Shown: positions 32,691 through 43,409, numbered from the stretch's first letter. The stretch is DNA of 64,000 nt from Galeruca laticollis (GCA_963921935.1 OY998179.1:61486222-61550221), one strand, 5' to 3'. Program-made: numbers and translations. The notes: a model not told the origin generated them from the letters alone.

Positions 32691-35600
32691 GACAGGCAGT
32701 GAAAAAAAACTAGATAATACCCCACTACTAATGTACTACCAGAATGCTAGTGGTATGCGAACCAAAATTTCTGACTTTGGTTTAGCAGTAAATTCTTCTA
32801 ACTATGACATTGTTATTATCGCAGAAAGCTGGTTGTATGATGATATCTATTCGGAAGAACTAAGTTGCAGTAATTACAACATATTCAGAGCTGACCGGAA
32901 TGTACAAATTACAGGGAAGAATAGAGGGGGTGGTGTATTGGTCATGGTGAAGAATCATATTCAGGCTTCGATTATTAACAAATCTGAGACTACATTTGAG
33001 CAGTTGTTTGTATTATGTAAATGTTTGGGTGTTAAATTTATTGTGGGGGGTATTTATATACCGCCTAGGTCGTCTGAAGATCTGTACCGGGACCACTGTC
33101 TGACAGTTGAACAGATATGTGCTGAGTATCCTAATGTTAAGCTATACATAGTAGGAGACTTTAATTTACCTGAGGCGCAGTGGTCGAATGCTGATAATGG
33201 AGTAAGTGTGAGATGTCCTGCCAATTCATCTGCATTAGAACTGGCACAAATGTACGGATTCTATAGTATGTACCAGATGGTGGATGTTCCGAACAGCCGA
33301 AACATATTTTTGGATTTACTGTTTACCAATGACTGCTTCACTGAATGTATTAAATCTCTGGACCCTATTTTTAGCGACACTATTAATCATACCTCATACA
33401 CTTGTAGCTTTAAGTTAAGGAATGCTAGATTAGATCCACTTATGGTGGAAGATTTTTACTTTGATTTTAGAAATGGTAACTATCAGGGTTTAAACGATTA
33501 TTTATTCTCAATAAATTGGTGTCACATTCTCAATATTAGGGATATAAATGTTATGGTGTCGGAATTTTACAAGGTTCTTAACTATGGTATTCAGTTGTTT
33601 GTTCCACAGAAAAAATTTAGAACATCCAACTTTCCTTCTTACTTTTCTGCAGAATTAAGAAAGTTGATTTCTCTTAAAAAAAACATTCACATAAAGTATC
33701 AGAGGTCTAAGAATGCTACAGATTATTTAGAGTTTAGTAAGGTTAGAGCGAAGTGTAAAAAATTATCGAAAGAGTGTTATAAGAATTATTTGAATACTAT
33801 AAATAGTGACCTGAGTATGAACCCAAGAAATTTTTGGAAATTTATAAATAAAAAAAAAAGTTCTAATGAAATTCCGAAAAATATGAGTCTCAATAATGTA
33901 ATAGGTACCAACGGTCAAGAAATTGTTGATCTCTTTGCCGATCACTTTGCTACGGTTTTCTCAAAATCTAATGCAATACCTCCTGAGGAGGCTTTACCAC
34001 AAATTAATATTGATTGTCCATGTATAAGTGTTGCAGAGGTATTTGACAAGCTGGGATCACTGCCTTATAAGTTGATGATTGGTCCTGATGGTATTCCAAA
34101 TTCGGTCTTAAAGCAATGCAGATATTCTTTATCACAGCCTTTGTGTAAGCTATTTAATTTGTCTTTGTCTACTGGTGTGTTTCCAGATATGTGGAAAGAA
34201 AGTTTTGTCTCTCCAATATTTAAGTCAGGTTCGAGAAATGATATTAAAAATTATCGTAGTGTATCTATACAGTCTTCAATCCCAAAAGTTCTTGATAGTT
34301 TAATGTTTGACTGTTTGAATTGGCAGTGTAAAGAGATTTTAATTGATGAGCAGCATGGCTTTAGGGGGGGTCGATCTACGGTAACCAATCTGCTCATATA
34401 CAATAATAAGTTGTCGAATGCCTTGGAGAGAGGTTATCAGGTTGATGCCATATATACTGACTTCTCCAAGGCCTTTGACAGAGTTAATCACTTGTTGTTG
34501 GTTGGGAAGTTAAAAAATTTAGGTTTTTCAGACGGATTAGCGACCTGGATGCTTAGCTTTCTTAGTGAGAGAAGGTTGAAGGTAAAAATTGGTAATTTCT
34601 TGTCAAGAGTGATTGATGTGAGCTCTGGTGTCCCTCAGGGGGGACATTGTTCTCCTTTGCTGTTTAGCCTGTTTGTCAATGACATCAAAGATATTATAAG
34701 GGATTGTGAATTTTTAATGTTTGCCGATGATCTCAAATTATTTTTAGTGATTCGGAATGACATCGATATTGATTTGCTTCAAAGGGAACTAGATAATCTG
34801 TCTGAATGGTGCAAATTAAACTTGTTAGATTTGAATGTTGATAAATGCTTTAAGATCTCTTTTAGTAAAAAGAAAACTAGAATCCCGTCCTCTTATTCAA
34901 TAGATGGTCAGTTGCTAGTAAATAAAGAATTGGCTAAGGATTTGGGAATTCTTTTTGACTCTCATTTAAGTTTTGGTGAGCATATCAATCAATTAGTGGT
35001 TAGGGCTCAGAGGATGTTGGGATTTACTTTGAGGAATTGTAATGATCTCTCTCTGGAAGCTGTGAGGTCTATATATGTTGGGTTGGTCAGATCACAACTG
35101 GAATATGGTACATGTATTTGGACACCACAGTATAATGTTTATAAGTCATTACTCGAGAGATTGCAAAACAAATTCTTGAGATATTGTAATTATAGGTTCA
35201 ATTTGAATCTCATTGCTGATCATGATTATTCTCTAATTTTACATAAACTAAACTTGCTCTCGTTGGATAAAAGAAGGATTATGTATGACATTACCCTCAT
35301 TTATAATATACTTAATGGTGTTGTATCATGTCCATCCTTGTTGTCTGAAATATATTTTGCAGTTCCACAAAGAACGCTACGGCATTGTAACCTATTTTCC
35401 ATAAGTTTTCATAGAACTAATTATGGTAAACATTCTTTTATGGGCAGATCTCTAGAATTTTTAAATAAGAAGGATAAGTTGGATGTTTTTAATAGCTCTT
35501 TCCAGGTCTTTAAGAGTACTCTAATAAGGTTTCTTTGAAGTAATATGTACTGTTATCTTATATTTGTCATAATATTGTCATGTTATTGTTAATTTGTCTT

Positions 35601-35747
35601 GTGATTTTTTAAATACATCTAGTAATGCTGTTTTTTTTAGATTTACTTAGTTAAGTTTGTTAATTGTAGTTTAACATAACCGCATTGTATGCTGTTGTTT
35701 CTATTTTGTAGTGGGGTTTTCCCGTCTAATAAATAAATAAAAAAAAT
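32691..35747 (+). mobile_element. LINE (Jockey-like non-LTR retrotransposon) inserted in Harbinger A
   Basis: About 3.06 kb. The 3' end is (AATAA)n-like A-rich (TAATAAATAAATAAAAAA). Both flanks join to restore the Myb-like coding sequence (..CTCAATAATA / AATATGAAAACAG..), so the insertion point is known to within a few bases, with AATA as the shared bases. No separate ORF1 is present; either the 5' end is truncated after ORF1 or the group lacks it. Confidence 0.85.
32731..35538 (+). CDS. LINE ORF2: AP endonuclease and reverse transcriptase, intact 935 aa
   Basis: An uninterrupted ORF. The endonuclease (about residues 1-230) shows YQNASGMRTK, IIAESWL (catalytic Glu about 32), GDFNLPEAQW (about 143) and LDLLFTND, and ends near SDTINHTSY. 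The RT (about 480-760) shows QHGFRGGRSTVTNLL, YTDFSKAFDRVNH (first Asp), SGVPQGGHCSPLLFSLFVND (about 632) and FADDLKLF (about 664). The C-terminal part is the usual LINE thumb/connector. The endonuclease would nick target DNA and the RT would prime on the nick. All visible catalytic residues are kept, in contrast to most elements here, so the insertion looks young. Confidence 0.93.
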   Translation: MYYQNASGMRTKISDFGLAVNSSNYDIVIIAESWLYDDIYSEELSCSNYNIFRADRNVQITGKNRGGGVLVMVKNHIQASIINKSETTFEQLFVLCKCLGVKFIVGGIYIPPRSSEDLYRDHCLTVEQICAEYPNVKLYIVGDFNLPEAQWSNADNGVSVRCPANSSALELAQMYGFYSMYQMVDVPNSRNIFLDLLFTNDCFTECIKSLDPIFSDTINHTSYTCSFKLRNARLDPLMVEDFYFDFRNGNYQGLNDYLFSINWCHILNIRDINVMVSEFYKVLNYGIQLFVPQKKFRTSNFPSYFSAELRKLISLKKNIHIKYQRSKNATDYLEFSKVRAKCKKLSKECYKNYLNTINSDLSMNPRNFWKFINKKKSSNEIPKNMSLNNVIGTNGQEIVDLFADHFATVFSKSNAIPPEEALPQINIDCPCISVAEVFDKLGSLPYKLMIGPDGIPNSVLKQCRYSLSQPLCKLFNLSLSTGVFPDMWKESFVSPIFKSGSRNDIKNYRSVSIQSSIPKVLDSLMFDCLNWQCKEILIDEQHGFRGGRSTVTNLLIYNNKLSNALERGYQVDAIYTDFSKAFDRVNHLLLVGKLKNLGFSDGLATWMLSFLSERRLKVKIGNFLSRVIDVSSGVPQGGHCSPLLFSLFVNDIKDIIRDCEFLMFADDLKLFLVIRNDIDIDLLQRELDNLSEWCKLNLLDLNVDKCFKISFSKKKTRIPSSYSIDGQLLVNKELAKDLGILFDSHLSFGEHINQLVVRAQRMLGFTLRNCNDLSLEAVRSIYVGLVRSQLEYGTCIWTPQYNVYKSLLERLQNKFLRYCNYRFNLNLIADHDYSLILHKLNLLSLDKRRIMYDITLIYNILNGVVSCPSLLSEIYFAVPQRTLRHCNLFSISFHRTNYGKHSFMGRSLEFLNKKDKLDVFNSSFQVFKSTLIRFL

Positions 35748-36000
35748 ATGAAAACAGACGTGAAGAAAAAAACTGATGAAAATCTAACTGTGAACAAAAA
35801 AAATTAACTACAAGAATAGGAAGAAGAGTTTTTAAAACTGTTCAATTATGAAAAAAATCCAGTTTTTGTAAAAATTCCTGGTACATGTTCAATTGGAATC
35901 TACAGCACCAATGACTGTAGGAATTTGGAATCGATTCGACCATTTAATTCTTGCTTCTTACGTGGCATCTAGATTAGATGGAAATTTTATCCAATGGTGG
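35748..36000 (+). pseudogene. Harbinger A Myb-like protein, 3' part
   Basis: Continuation of the gene split by the LINE. It has KTDVKKKTDENL, a stop, then LFNYEKNPVFVKIPGTCSIG, parallel to the element B copy (MKSDEIPVFVKVPDSVNIG). The tail is degraded. Confidence 0.65.
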
Positions 36001-36303
36001 GCCTTTTCTAATATACAATCAGCTACTTCACTTATGGTTTTGCATACTGTAGTATGATGAACGCCAAAATCTTCACCAATACCTGTTTGAAATCTGGTAT
36101 CACTAAAATATCATAGGAATATCTCCATCTTTTGCCGAGATGGATTCATCTTTCTCTGGTAAAAAATAATCCGAAATATAGTCTACACTTTCACTTTCAA
36201 AACTCAACAAGAGCTTAGATTTGCTTGGGCTGATGCTTCTTCTCTTCCTATAGTTCTTCCTGTTACGAACATTTATGAAGTCCTCCATGTTTAACACTAG
36301 CAA
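36001..36303 (-). pseudogene. Harbinger A nuclease, N-terminal remnant
   Basis: Read leftward from 36303: MEDFINVRNRKNYRKRRSIS, a region with YISDYFLPEKDES, then SDTRFQTGIGEDFGVHHTTV followed by CKTISEVADCILEKA. The last is the helix-turn-helix that precedes the DDE domain in Harbinger nucleases. A stop (TAG) separates the two parts and the catalytic domain is missing. Confidence 0.75.
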
Positions 36304-36581
36304 CTACCATAGGAAAATAGGATGTTTTATAGGTACCTTAAAAATCGTCAAGTTATAACTTACTAATTTAAGACAGATCTTATTTTTATTCAAATAAAAA
36401 TAAACCAGTACTGGAAAAATCCTTATATTTTAAGTAACTACTTCAAACCAGAAGAGTTTGCTTATGGCCATAAGTAATCCCTTTTACATGAAGTAGTCAC
36501 TGACCTTTTATTCAATTTATACTGAGAAAATACTTAAATAAGAGGAAGTATAAGCCAATACTTTTTTTATTCAATAGACCC

Positions 36582-36835
36582 AATAAGATGATGCTTTTAC
36601 TTATGAGTGTTTACTTTTCTAGAAAAGAGTGTATTCGCAAGTGTTTACTTATCAATACCTTATTCACTTCAATAGAAAGTGAATACTCGTGGCATTGGCA
36701 ACAAATGTATATGCTGCCAGTTTAAACTTGTTTCGCGGTAAGTCAAGCTGCTGTTTGTGTGCATCTGTCTTTTAGTCTTTGAAAACAGTCTAAATATGTC
36801 TTTTCAACTTCTAGTGACGGCAATTATCAAAAACT
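36582..36835. other. Harbinger B 5' non-coding region
   Basis: This continues element B after the element A insertion. AT-rich with repeated AAGTAAACACTT-like strings, probably subterminal nuclease binding motifs. It contains the presumed promoter of the Myb-like gene. Confidence 0.45.
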
Positions 36836-37323
36836 GTGATTAGTGATAGTAGAGTTGTCTTAGCAATTATAATAAAAATGCATAAAGTGGTTCTGTACCA
36901 GTCAATGCTACCGCAAACAGTAGAACAGAAAGAACAAGGATGGGTAACTATAAAAAAGCTATATATACAACAGACTGGAAAGGCGATCACTGTTGGTCAA
37001 CTGAAAAAACTACTAAATAATATGAAGCCCCCCGTAAAGAAGAAAATGGATATATTAGCAAACCGGAAATAAACCAGCAAAATTACTTGGTTGGGAAAAT
37101 GAATTTTTCCATCTCATGAAATCTGACGAGATTCCGGTTTTCGTTAAAGTACCAGATAGTGTCAATATTGGAGTACAAAATGCCAGTGCCAATCAAAATA
37201 CTGTGGATATTTCATCAGCTCCACCACAGATGGTAGAAAATACACTGATAAAAGGAAAATTACAAGATGAAGTTGAAGAAACAGTGAAGATGTTAACGTC
37301 CGAGCTACAACACTTAATTTAGT
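36836..37323 (+). pseudogene. Harbinger B Myb-like DNA-binding protein
   Basis: Two ORFs, 36836-37072 and 37116-37322, parallel to the element A copy. IIKMHKVVLYQSMLPQTVEQ with KEQGWVTIKKLYIQQTG and TVGQLKKLLNNMKPPVKKK form the trihelix; after a stop (about 37070) the tail continues MKSDEIPVFVKVPDSVNIGV and ends in an acidic helix (LQDEVEETVKMLTSELQHLI). Only one stop/frame change separates the parts. Confidence 0.7.
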
Positions 37324-37568
37324 TGAAACGGTTATGACTCACTCGTCTGCGAATTACACATGAGGAACTACTCATAGAGAGACTTAAAAGCATTCAGGTA
37401 CCACCAGTGTCCATTAGCATGAAAGAATAGTAGAAGATACAGATGGTATTTCATATTGCTTATTATGATATTTGTTGTTTGAATAAAAAAAGTATGTAAA
37501 AAGAATTACTATAATACCTATACGTTTTTGCTAATTATGCAAAAAAAAAATTCAGGCTCTCTAATTGT

Positions 37569-38420
37569 TCAACATTTGTGTAATTTCTTGACATTTTCAT
37601 TCACCTTGCACACAAATTTGATTGTCATGTGCTCTGTTACTTCTGGCATTATATCTTCATTTTCGTCAACTAGTGGTTCCTGATAATCCCATTCATCATG
37701 TAGATGCTTAGATATATTATGCAGTACCACACAACTCACAATTAATTTGGGTTCTTTTGTGATTTTCAGTTGAACCTTATCGGACAAGATTGGAAAGCTT
37801 TGTTTTAGTTGACCAAAACACATTCAATTATAACTGTTTCCCAGGAATGGATGCAATTGTATTGTTGATCTTCTCTGGTATTTACTTGCATAAATGGAAT
37901 TAGTAACCAATATGACATTCCATAGCCACTAACACGCAGTAAATCAGCGGTTCCCCTCAACTGACGTAGTGTGTTTTGCACCGAACTCTGTCTCTGCTGT
38001 CATGTACACTTCCTGGCCATTGAGTGTCAATGCTTGTTATATTTTTATTTGCATCGCATGTCATATGCACATTTAATGAAGTTCTACCCTTTCTATTTAC
38101 GTAATCATCACCAAACTCCACAGGCTTCTTTATTTCAATATGGATACAATCCACGGCAACTATTATGGTAGGTGTTTGAACTTTGGCATGCCATTTCACC
38201 TTAGCGAGATTAATTTATTCAGTGTTCAACAGGAATTTCATCCAGTTGTCGGCCTTATCCATAATGGTATATATAACACATTCTATTGTCTTGCTAATTG
38301 TTGTTCAATTTACTCCAACATCATAAGTTATACCACTTTAAAACCCTGGATCACTAACAGAACGTAAGAACATTTCCATTTGCATTCTTTTCAGAAGTGT
38401 TCCATCTTAACTTTCACTGA
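37569..38420 (-). pseudogene. Harbinger B nuclease (DDE_Tnp_4), degraded
   Basis: Read leftward: the helix-turn-helix region with ISKTIECVIYTIMDKADN (about 38310), then VAVDCIHIEIKKPVEFGDDY (first catalytic Asp, about 38150), VNRKGRTSLNVHMTCDANKN and IDTQWPGSVHDSR (second Asp). At about 37935 the third motif reads LRVSGYGM where relatives have GDSGYG, so the region is damaged. CFGQLKQSFPILSDKVQLKI and CVVLHNISKHLHDEW form the C-terminus at 37569-37823. Several frame changes make it inactive. Confidence 0.82.
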
Positions 38421-38747
38421 CATGATCCAAAAAATAATTAGTTATGAAATTAACACTTTCACTTTCAAACCATAATAATGCTTTACAAACATTGTTGTTT
38501 ATATTTTCCTGTTGTCTATAAGTTTTGATGAGTAATGCTCTCATCAAAATTGTACAAAAGTCAGAACTTATTACCTAGTGGGAGCATTTACTTTATTCAC
38601 CCAATTTCAAGTGTCTACTTGATTTCAAGCCAAGTGCAAGCATTTACTTAAGAACGTGAGTAAGTACTATTGTTATTCAATTGGCAACAAGCAATAACTT
38701 GAAAGTTGTAAAGTAAAAGTGCTTACTTATTTTTATTCACCAGATCC

Positions 38748-39675
38748 ATATATTGTTTTATTAATTAGGTTACCTTAACCGATATTATAATTAACAACTT
38801 CGAGGTTGAGCCTTCTTTAAACCCCATTTTATAATGCAAATTATATTGTGTACTTGATAAATACTAGATATATCAACTGCTACATATGATTCATATTAAG
38901 GCCATAGATCAGCCCTAGGATGTAAATGTATTAAATCGATATTTGGAAGGAATATGTTCTATTTGTAATTATAAGAATATTACGTTTAGATAAGCTTTAA
39001 TTTAGTATATTTGATTGTCTATTTGCTTATTTCATTGCCAGGAATAACTCTAAAACTAAAAACTCTTCCACTCAGTTTTAAATAAAGAAATCGCTAAGTA
39101 GTTGAAATTTGGTTGCATCAGTTTTCTTGTGTGCATTAATATTGCTGTTTACTCCAATAAGTAATACAATTAATTCGTTAGATAATTTCTCAGCATAATC
39201 GTAGTGAATCCATTTCTCTTGGGATCGATCACAGAGTTGCATTTTCTAAAAGAATATTTGAATGCAATGCTTTCATTTATATTTTGATATGATTACTCTA
39301 CCATATTCTCAGAAGAATCGAGACTCATACAAGGATCTTTATGTTTCAGCACTTACTGTAATCTATCATATACTCACAAACCATGAATTTAATTTTGTCT
39401 AAACAAATGAATATATATGTTACTTTAAAAATCCAAACTATGGTAAATCCTAAAATTTTCCAATAAAACGCTAACATTTACCAACCTTGAATGGTAAAAG
39501 TACAAAATGTTTTGTGATCATTGTTAATTTCGAACTTTTACCACCCTCCATTCGTTAAATCTTGATTTTTACCACTGAGCCAAGATGAATTCAGAAAAAT
39601 AGAAACCCTTTTAATTTGTTTGAAAGACCAAATAATAATAATGAATTATAAAAAATACAATGCTTATTTGATATA
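38748..39675. other. MELK intron sequence with a TGGTAAA/TTTACCA cluster
   Basis: AT-rich intron without coding signal. Between 39439 and 39575 the strings TGGTAAA and TTTACCA occur five times in both orientations. The same kind of cluster reappears beyond the mariner at 45554-45655. Confidence 0.5.
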
Positions 39676-40347
39676 CAGGGTGTCCCGGGACTAATGGGAA
39701 AAAAGTCAGGAGCGTATAATTTGAGCCAAAATAATGTTAGTACTTCATATAAACTTTTTCTATGTAGGCCCTCGTTTTCGAGTTATAGGCCTCCAAAGTT
39801 TTAATTTTGAATTTGGTTTTTATTTTTATTTTTTTTTACTAGTTATTTGATCTTTGTAAAATTTACGGCAAAGCTATAATGTACGTGTATGTTTATTTTG
39901 GAAAGGTAAACAGATTTACAGTAGTGCCTTGAAGCCAGGGACGGACTACTCGCAATGGTTAGTGATCCAAAAAATTTGCAGGGATGGCACACCCTGTATG
40001 AAATTATCGAAATTGACTTCCCCACACATTAAGCTAACGAAAAGGTACTCTTGCTGGAATTCGATAAAATGAGCCGTTTGGCTAATATTTACAGTTTTAT
40101 TAATGTATTACGTACAAATTTACCTAACTAACTTATTAATACGATGTACTACAAAAAAATAATTTGATGATAGCAGATGATAAAAACATTAAGAACTTAT
40201 TTAATGGGAATTAAAAAGGTATGCAGACAACGTAATTAGTTGCTTTTAATCAAAATTACGAACACAACATTATTAAACCATTAAGAAAACCTCATAAAAC
40301 ACAAGTTATAAAACAATCGACTGAAACTAATTCCTAAACAACAAAAA

Positions 40348-40790
40348 CTAACGTTCTTCTAATAAATGTTCAATATGAGATCCTCCCACTTCCACGCACA
40401 TTCTAAGTCTACGACGGTTGTTTCTTTGCACTTCTAATAACATTGCAGTGTAACAGATTTCTGTCTATTAAATCTTGCCTTGTTTGCACAGGTGTTGCGT
40501 ATACCTTACTTTTGAGATAACCCTAGAGGAAGAAATCCATAGGATTAACATCTCCTGATCGCGGTGGTCATTGAAAAGGGCCTCCACGACCAATCCATCT
40601 ATTAGGAAACCTTGTGTGTAAATGCTATCGTACATCTAAACTGAAATGAGGAGGGGCCCCATCATGCATGAACCATACATTCCTACGAGTTTGTAGTAGC
40701 ACATCATCAAACAGGTTCCATAACTCATTTTGCAAAAACTCCAAATATCTCTGACCGGTCAAAGTATCGTCAATAAAGTATGGCCCTATC
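40348..40790 (-). pseudogene. Mariner C transposase, C-terminal half
   Basis: DDTLTGQRYLEFLQNELWNL, NVWFMHDGAPPHFSLDVR (second catalytic Asp), then a stop (TAG), RFPNRWIGRGGPFQ, a stop, PPRSGDVNPMDFFL (third Asp in the DVNPMDF context), a stop, GYLKSKVYATPVQ, and the C-terminus VGGSHIEHLLE. Three in-frame stops make it inactive. Confidence 0.82.
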
Positions 40791-40794
40791 AAAT
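40791..40794. repeat. 4-bp target duplication AAAT of the DUF7869 element (left)
   Basis: AAAT at 40791-40794 and 44064-44067 lies directly outside the two inverted ends. The undisturbed mariner sequence would contain it once (CTATCAAATGATTTCC on the plus strand). Confidence 0.85.
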
Positions 40795-41199
40795 CTGTGG
40801 TGATTTGCCAAAAGCTGATATGTCGATTTTATTAAGTTTACAGGACGCCACTTTAAAGTTTTTAAGAAAATGACAAATCTATTTTCGCAAACAAGTCCCT
40901 CAAAATAATGTCTATTTTCTGTATGTAAGTATTTTTATTAGAATGTTAAAATACGTAGACCACAGGGGACCGTTGATTTTGATTAAAACTTTTTTCAAAA
41001 TTGAAAAAAGTGACTTTGAATGACATATCAACTTTTGCCGTGAAATCATTTTTGACATATCAACAATGGAAATGACTTTTTTACTATGAAATTTATCATT
41101 TTTTTTTAATACTGTGAAAGTGTTTATCTAAAGGAACACCACAGTGTATTATATTAACATACTTTATTATCAAAAGTTAAGTATTATAACAACAAAATT

Positions 41200-42709
41200 T
41201 CATAGAGCATCTTCAGCATTTGCATTTACGGTAAGATTCTGATAAAATGGGTGGTAAACGCTGTCTATGTATTTTAACAGAAACACAAGATTCTCTTTCT
41301 TCTTTGGATTGATAGGTTTGGGACCATCATAAACCTGTGGTAAAAATTCGGGGATAACGTTTCCTCTTCTTTTAATGTTAAGCCGACAAAACTGCTCATT
41401 CTCATCGTGCGAATACTTCACTTCAATAACTCCAAGTGGCAGTTCTTTTGAGAAGCGTAACACTTTAATATCATGCCAACGTATATTTGCTCCTTCTTCG
41501 GTGTGATCGCGCTTAACAAAAACGCTTCTTAACAAAGAAGAATATAGCAGAAAGTCTTCTTTTTGCATTTCAACAACCTTGAAAGGTTTCTTCCCTCGAA
41601 CGGTTCGAACAAACTGATACCAATCATGAGGAATCCTTAATTCGGTATCACATGCAGCTTTTTTGGCTCGTTCGATACGTGCATGATCGGAGTCACATTC
41701 TAGTCTGGAGTGGCCAACTTCTAAGAACTTGTGTTCAATAATGTTTATATTTTTCGACTGATGCAGAAACCAAGAAAGTGCAGCTGCCACAGTATTATTT
41801 TTATTTTGACCGGGGCAAGAATCTGAATATAAAACTACCTTATTAACACTATCGGGCAAATCTTTCAAAAAGTGAACTATACAAGAGGCAATTTGATCTG
41901 CTCCACGGTCTGACAAAGCTTCGTGCCACATAAAACAAGTTGTAATTTCTGTACAACAATCTCTCATGGTAAAGTTATAGGTCCATAATTGTCTTTTATA
42001 ATATACTTCACTTGTGGTCAAAGTCGGCGTAGGCAAATTCTGTTGAAGGTCGAAAACAATGACTCGCTCAGTTTCGGAATTTCTAGCTCTCTCTTTGTCA
42101 TTTTTTTTTTGACTGTAAGCTTTTTCCGCCAGTTCCAGATGTTTATCTTTCTCCTCTACTTTCTTGTTTCGTTCTTCTTCAGTAGCTGCACATTTAATAT
42201 CATTTTGGAGCTTGTCGCACGTTTTGCAAGTGTCAATACTTGGGTTTTTTATTTTATAGCCTAGTTCATTAAATATTTTTGCATACATTGAATAACACAA
42301 TGGTTTTTCCATTCCTTCAGTCTTTCTTTTGTTAACATACATGTCATACATTTTTGCAATGCTAAGCGTAGGTGCTAAATACAATTTTGATGTATGGCTT
42401 CTTGAGTAGTGACTCTGATATTTTGGGAAACTGTTAATATGGTTTATTACTTCTAGTCTTTCTTCCTCTCTTGCATTTACTGGTTTCTGCCGTCCACTTA
42501 AATTGTCGTCTATAAATCCAGTTTGGCACGCACGTCGCTTTTGAATTAAAATATCAACTTTTCCCCTTGTGACTGAATGGACTTTTTGAAACATAGTCTT
42601 GCAAATATTTAGTTCCTTATCGCTGAACGTAACAAAGTAAGACGCTGTTATTTGTCTCTCTCTCGTAATGCCAGTTTTACTTCTTCCTTTTCGTTCTATT
42701 TTTTTTCGG
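41200..42709 (-). CDS. DUF7869-type putative transposase, catalytic part
   Basis: The 464-codon ORF starts at 42594, but the open frame extends upstream to the A-run at about 42700 and includes ITASYFVTFSDKELNICKTM, so the ATG is probably internal. A Cys pair lies in DTCKTCDKL (121-129), a charged coiled-coil-like stretch at 135-175, then VIVFDLQQNLPTP (Asp182), LWTYNFTMRDC, YSDSCPGQNKNN (Asp258) and EVGHSRLECDSDHARIE (Asp301/303, His304). Spacing of Asp182, Asp258 and Asp301/303 suggests a DDE/D-type catalytic triad, which is an inference. Proteins of this type are multicopy in arthropod genomes, known in Pfam as DUF7869 (from memory). No stop occurs inside. Confidence 0.75.
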
Positions 42710-43409
42710 ACAATTTAATCCTGTCGCTTAAAACTTGATCTTTGTTTGTAACATTTTTTAAAAAGTCATCGAAAATTATTTTTTGACTCTCTGGAGGTAG
42801 TTTATCAGCACAATTCTTCCTGCAACAGCTAATGACAGGTGTAAACTTTTTAGCTGGTACCAAAATACCCTTTCTAGTTAAATACTCTTCTCCTTTTAAT
42901 TTCTTTTCCTTCATTAATTTTCTGTTAACTGACTTTCGTTTCCTACCTTGATCGTTTGCCGCTTCGATCTTGTTTTCTTCATTTGCTTGATTTGTGTTTT
43001 CTTCCCTATTTAGATTTGAAGAATTATCTAATCTGATTGTCTTCGGCCCAATTCTTACAATAGATGGTTCATTTTCAGATTCTTCCGATGAATCTTTAGG
43101 AACATAATCGACATCCCTGTCGTCGTCACAAGACTCGCTATCATAATCATTTTGTAAATCATAACCAATATTTTCATCTGCTCGACTGTTACTGCAGCTT
43201 GGTTCAGGTGTAGAATAATAATTATTTAAATTATTTCTGTTTTCCTCTGGTTGAAATTCATTTATGTTTGGTTCGAGAAGAATAGCGGTGGAAGGAGCTA
43301 AATCAGCTAGACTGGGAATTTTTTCAACAGTGACTTTCTGAGTTTCATTGGCACTAATTTCATTAAGCTGAATTTTTACCATTTCTAACATTCGTTTTCC
43401 TCGTGACAT
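42696..43409 (-). CDS. DUF7869-type putative transposase, N-terminal part (237 aa)
   Basis: It starts at 43409 (MSRGKRMLEMVKIQLNEI) after a probable 5' UTR intron (donor CAG/GTAAGT near 43724, acceptor TTTTTTTAG near 43424). The first 130 residues are acidic and Ser/Asn-rich, then a basic stretch KSVNRKLMKEKKLKGEE and CCRKNC. It ends at TAG directly after eight A (GAA AAA AAA TAG). The catalytic ORF is in the -1 frame and overlaps at this run. The two ORFs therefore make one protein if the ribosome slips back one base or if a single base has been lost. Confidence 0.72.
   Translation of the reverse strand: MSRGKRMLEMVKIQLNEISANETQKVTVEKIPSLADLAPSTAILLEPNINEFQPEENRNNLNNYYSTPEPSCSNSRADENIGYDLQNDYDSESCDDDRDVDYVPKDSSEESENEPSIVRIGPKTIRLDNSSNLNREENTNQANEENKIEAANDQGRKRKSVNRKLMKEKKLKGEEYLTRKGILVPAKKFTPVISCCRKNCADKLPPESQKIIFDDFLKNVTNKDQVLSDRIKLSEKK
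42698..42712 (-). other. Slippery A-run / frameshift point between the two DUF7869 ORFs
   Basis: On the minus strand: CCGAAAAAAAATAG. In the frame of the first ORF the codons are GAA AAA AAA TAG, so an A_AAA_AAA heptamer sits directly before the stop. A -1 shift leads into IERKGRSKTGITRERQ and the catalytic ORF. Either programmed frameshifting or a one-base indel explains this; nothing else separates the two ORFs. Confidence 0.6.

Larger units (their letters stand above)
32161..36581 (+). mobile_element. Harbinger element A (inner), with a LINE nested in it
   Basis: The ends GAGTCTATTGAATAAAAAAA at 32161 and, reversed, GGGTCTATTGAATAAAAAAA at 36581 are close to those of element B, so both belong to one family. 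AAT flanks both ends (32158-32160, 36582-36584), consistent with the 3-bp duplication of Harbinger. It carries a Myb-like gene (split by the LINE) and only the N-terminal part of the nuclease; the catalytic domain is deleted. Confidence 0.8.
32082..38747 (+). mobile_element. Harbinger element B (outer), with element A nested in it
   Basis: The inverted ends GGGTCTGGTGAATAAAATTA at 32082 and, reversed, GGATCTGGTGAATAAAAATA at 38747 extend into AAGTAA..ACTT. It encodes a Myb-like protein to the right (36836-37323) and a Harbinger nuclease on the minus strand (37569-38420), the standard two-gene layout of PIF/Harbinger. Element A sits 79 bp inside its left end. Flanking bases (ATT/ATA) do not give a clean 3-bp duplication. 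Confidence 0.82.

Noticed and set aside
35750..36000. Possible separate small gene after the LINE
   Set aside because: It is the continuation of the Harbinger A Myb-like gene split by the LINE, parallel to the copy at 37116.
41989..42264. Plus-strand 91-codon ORF
   Set aside because: Antisense to the coiled-coil stretch of the DUF7869 ORF; composition is only the complement of Lys/Glu codons.
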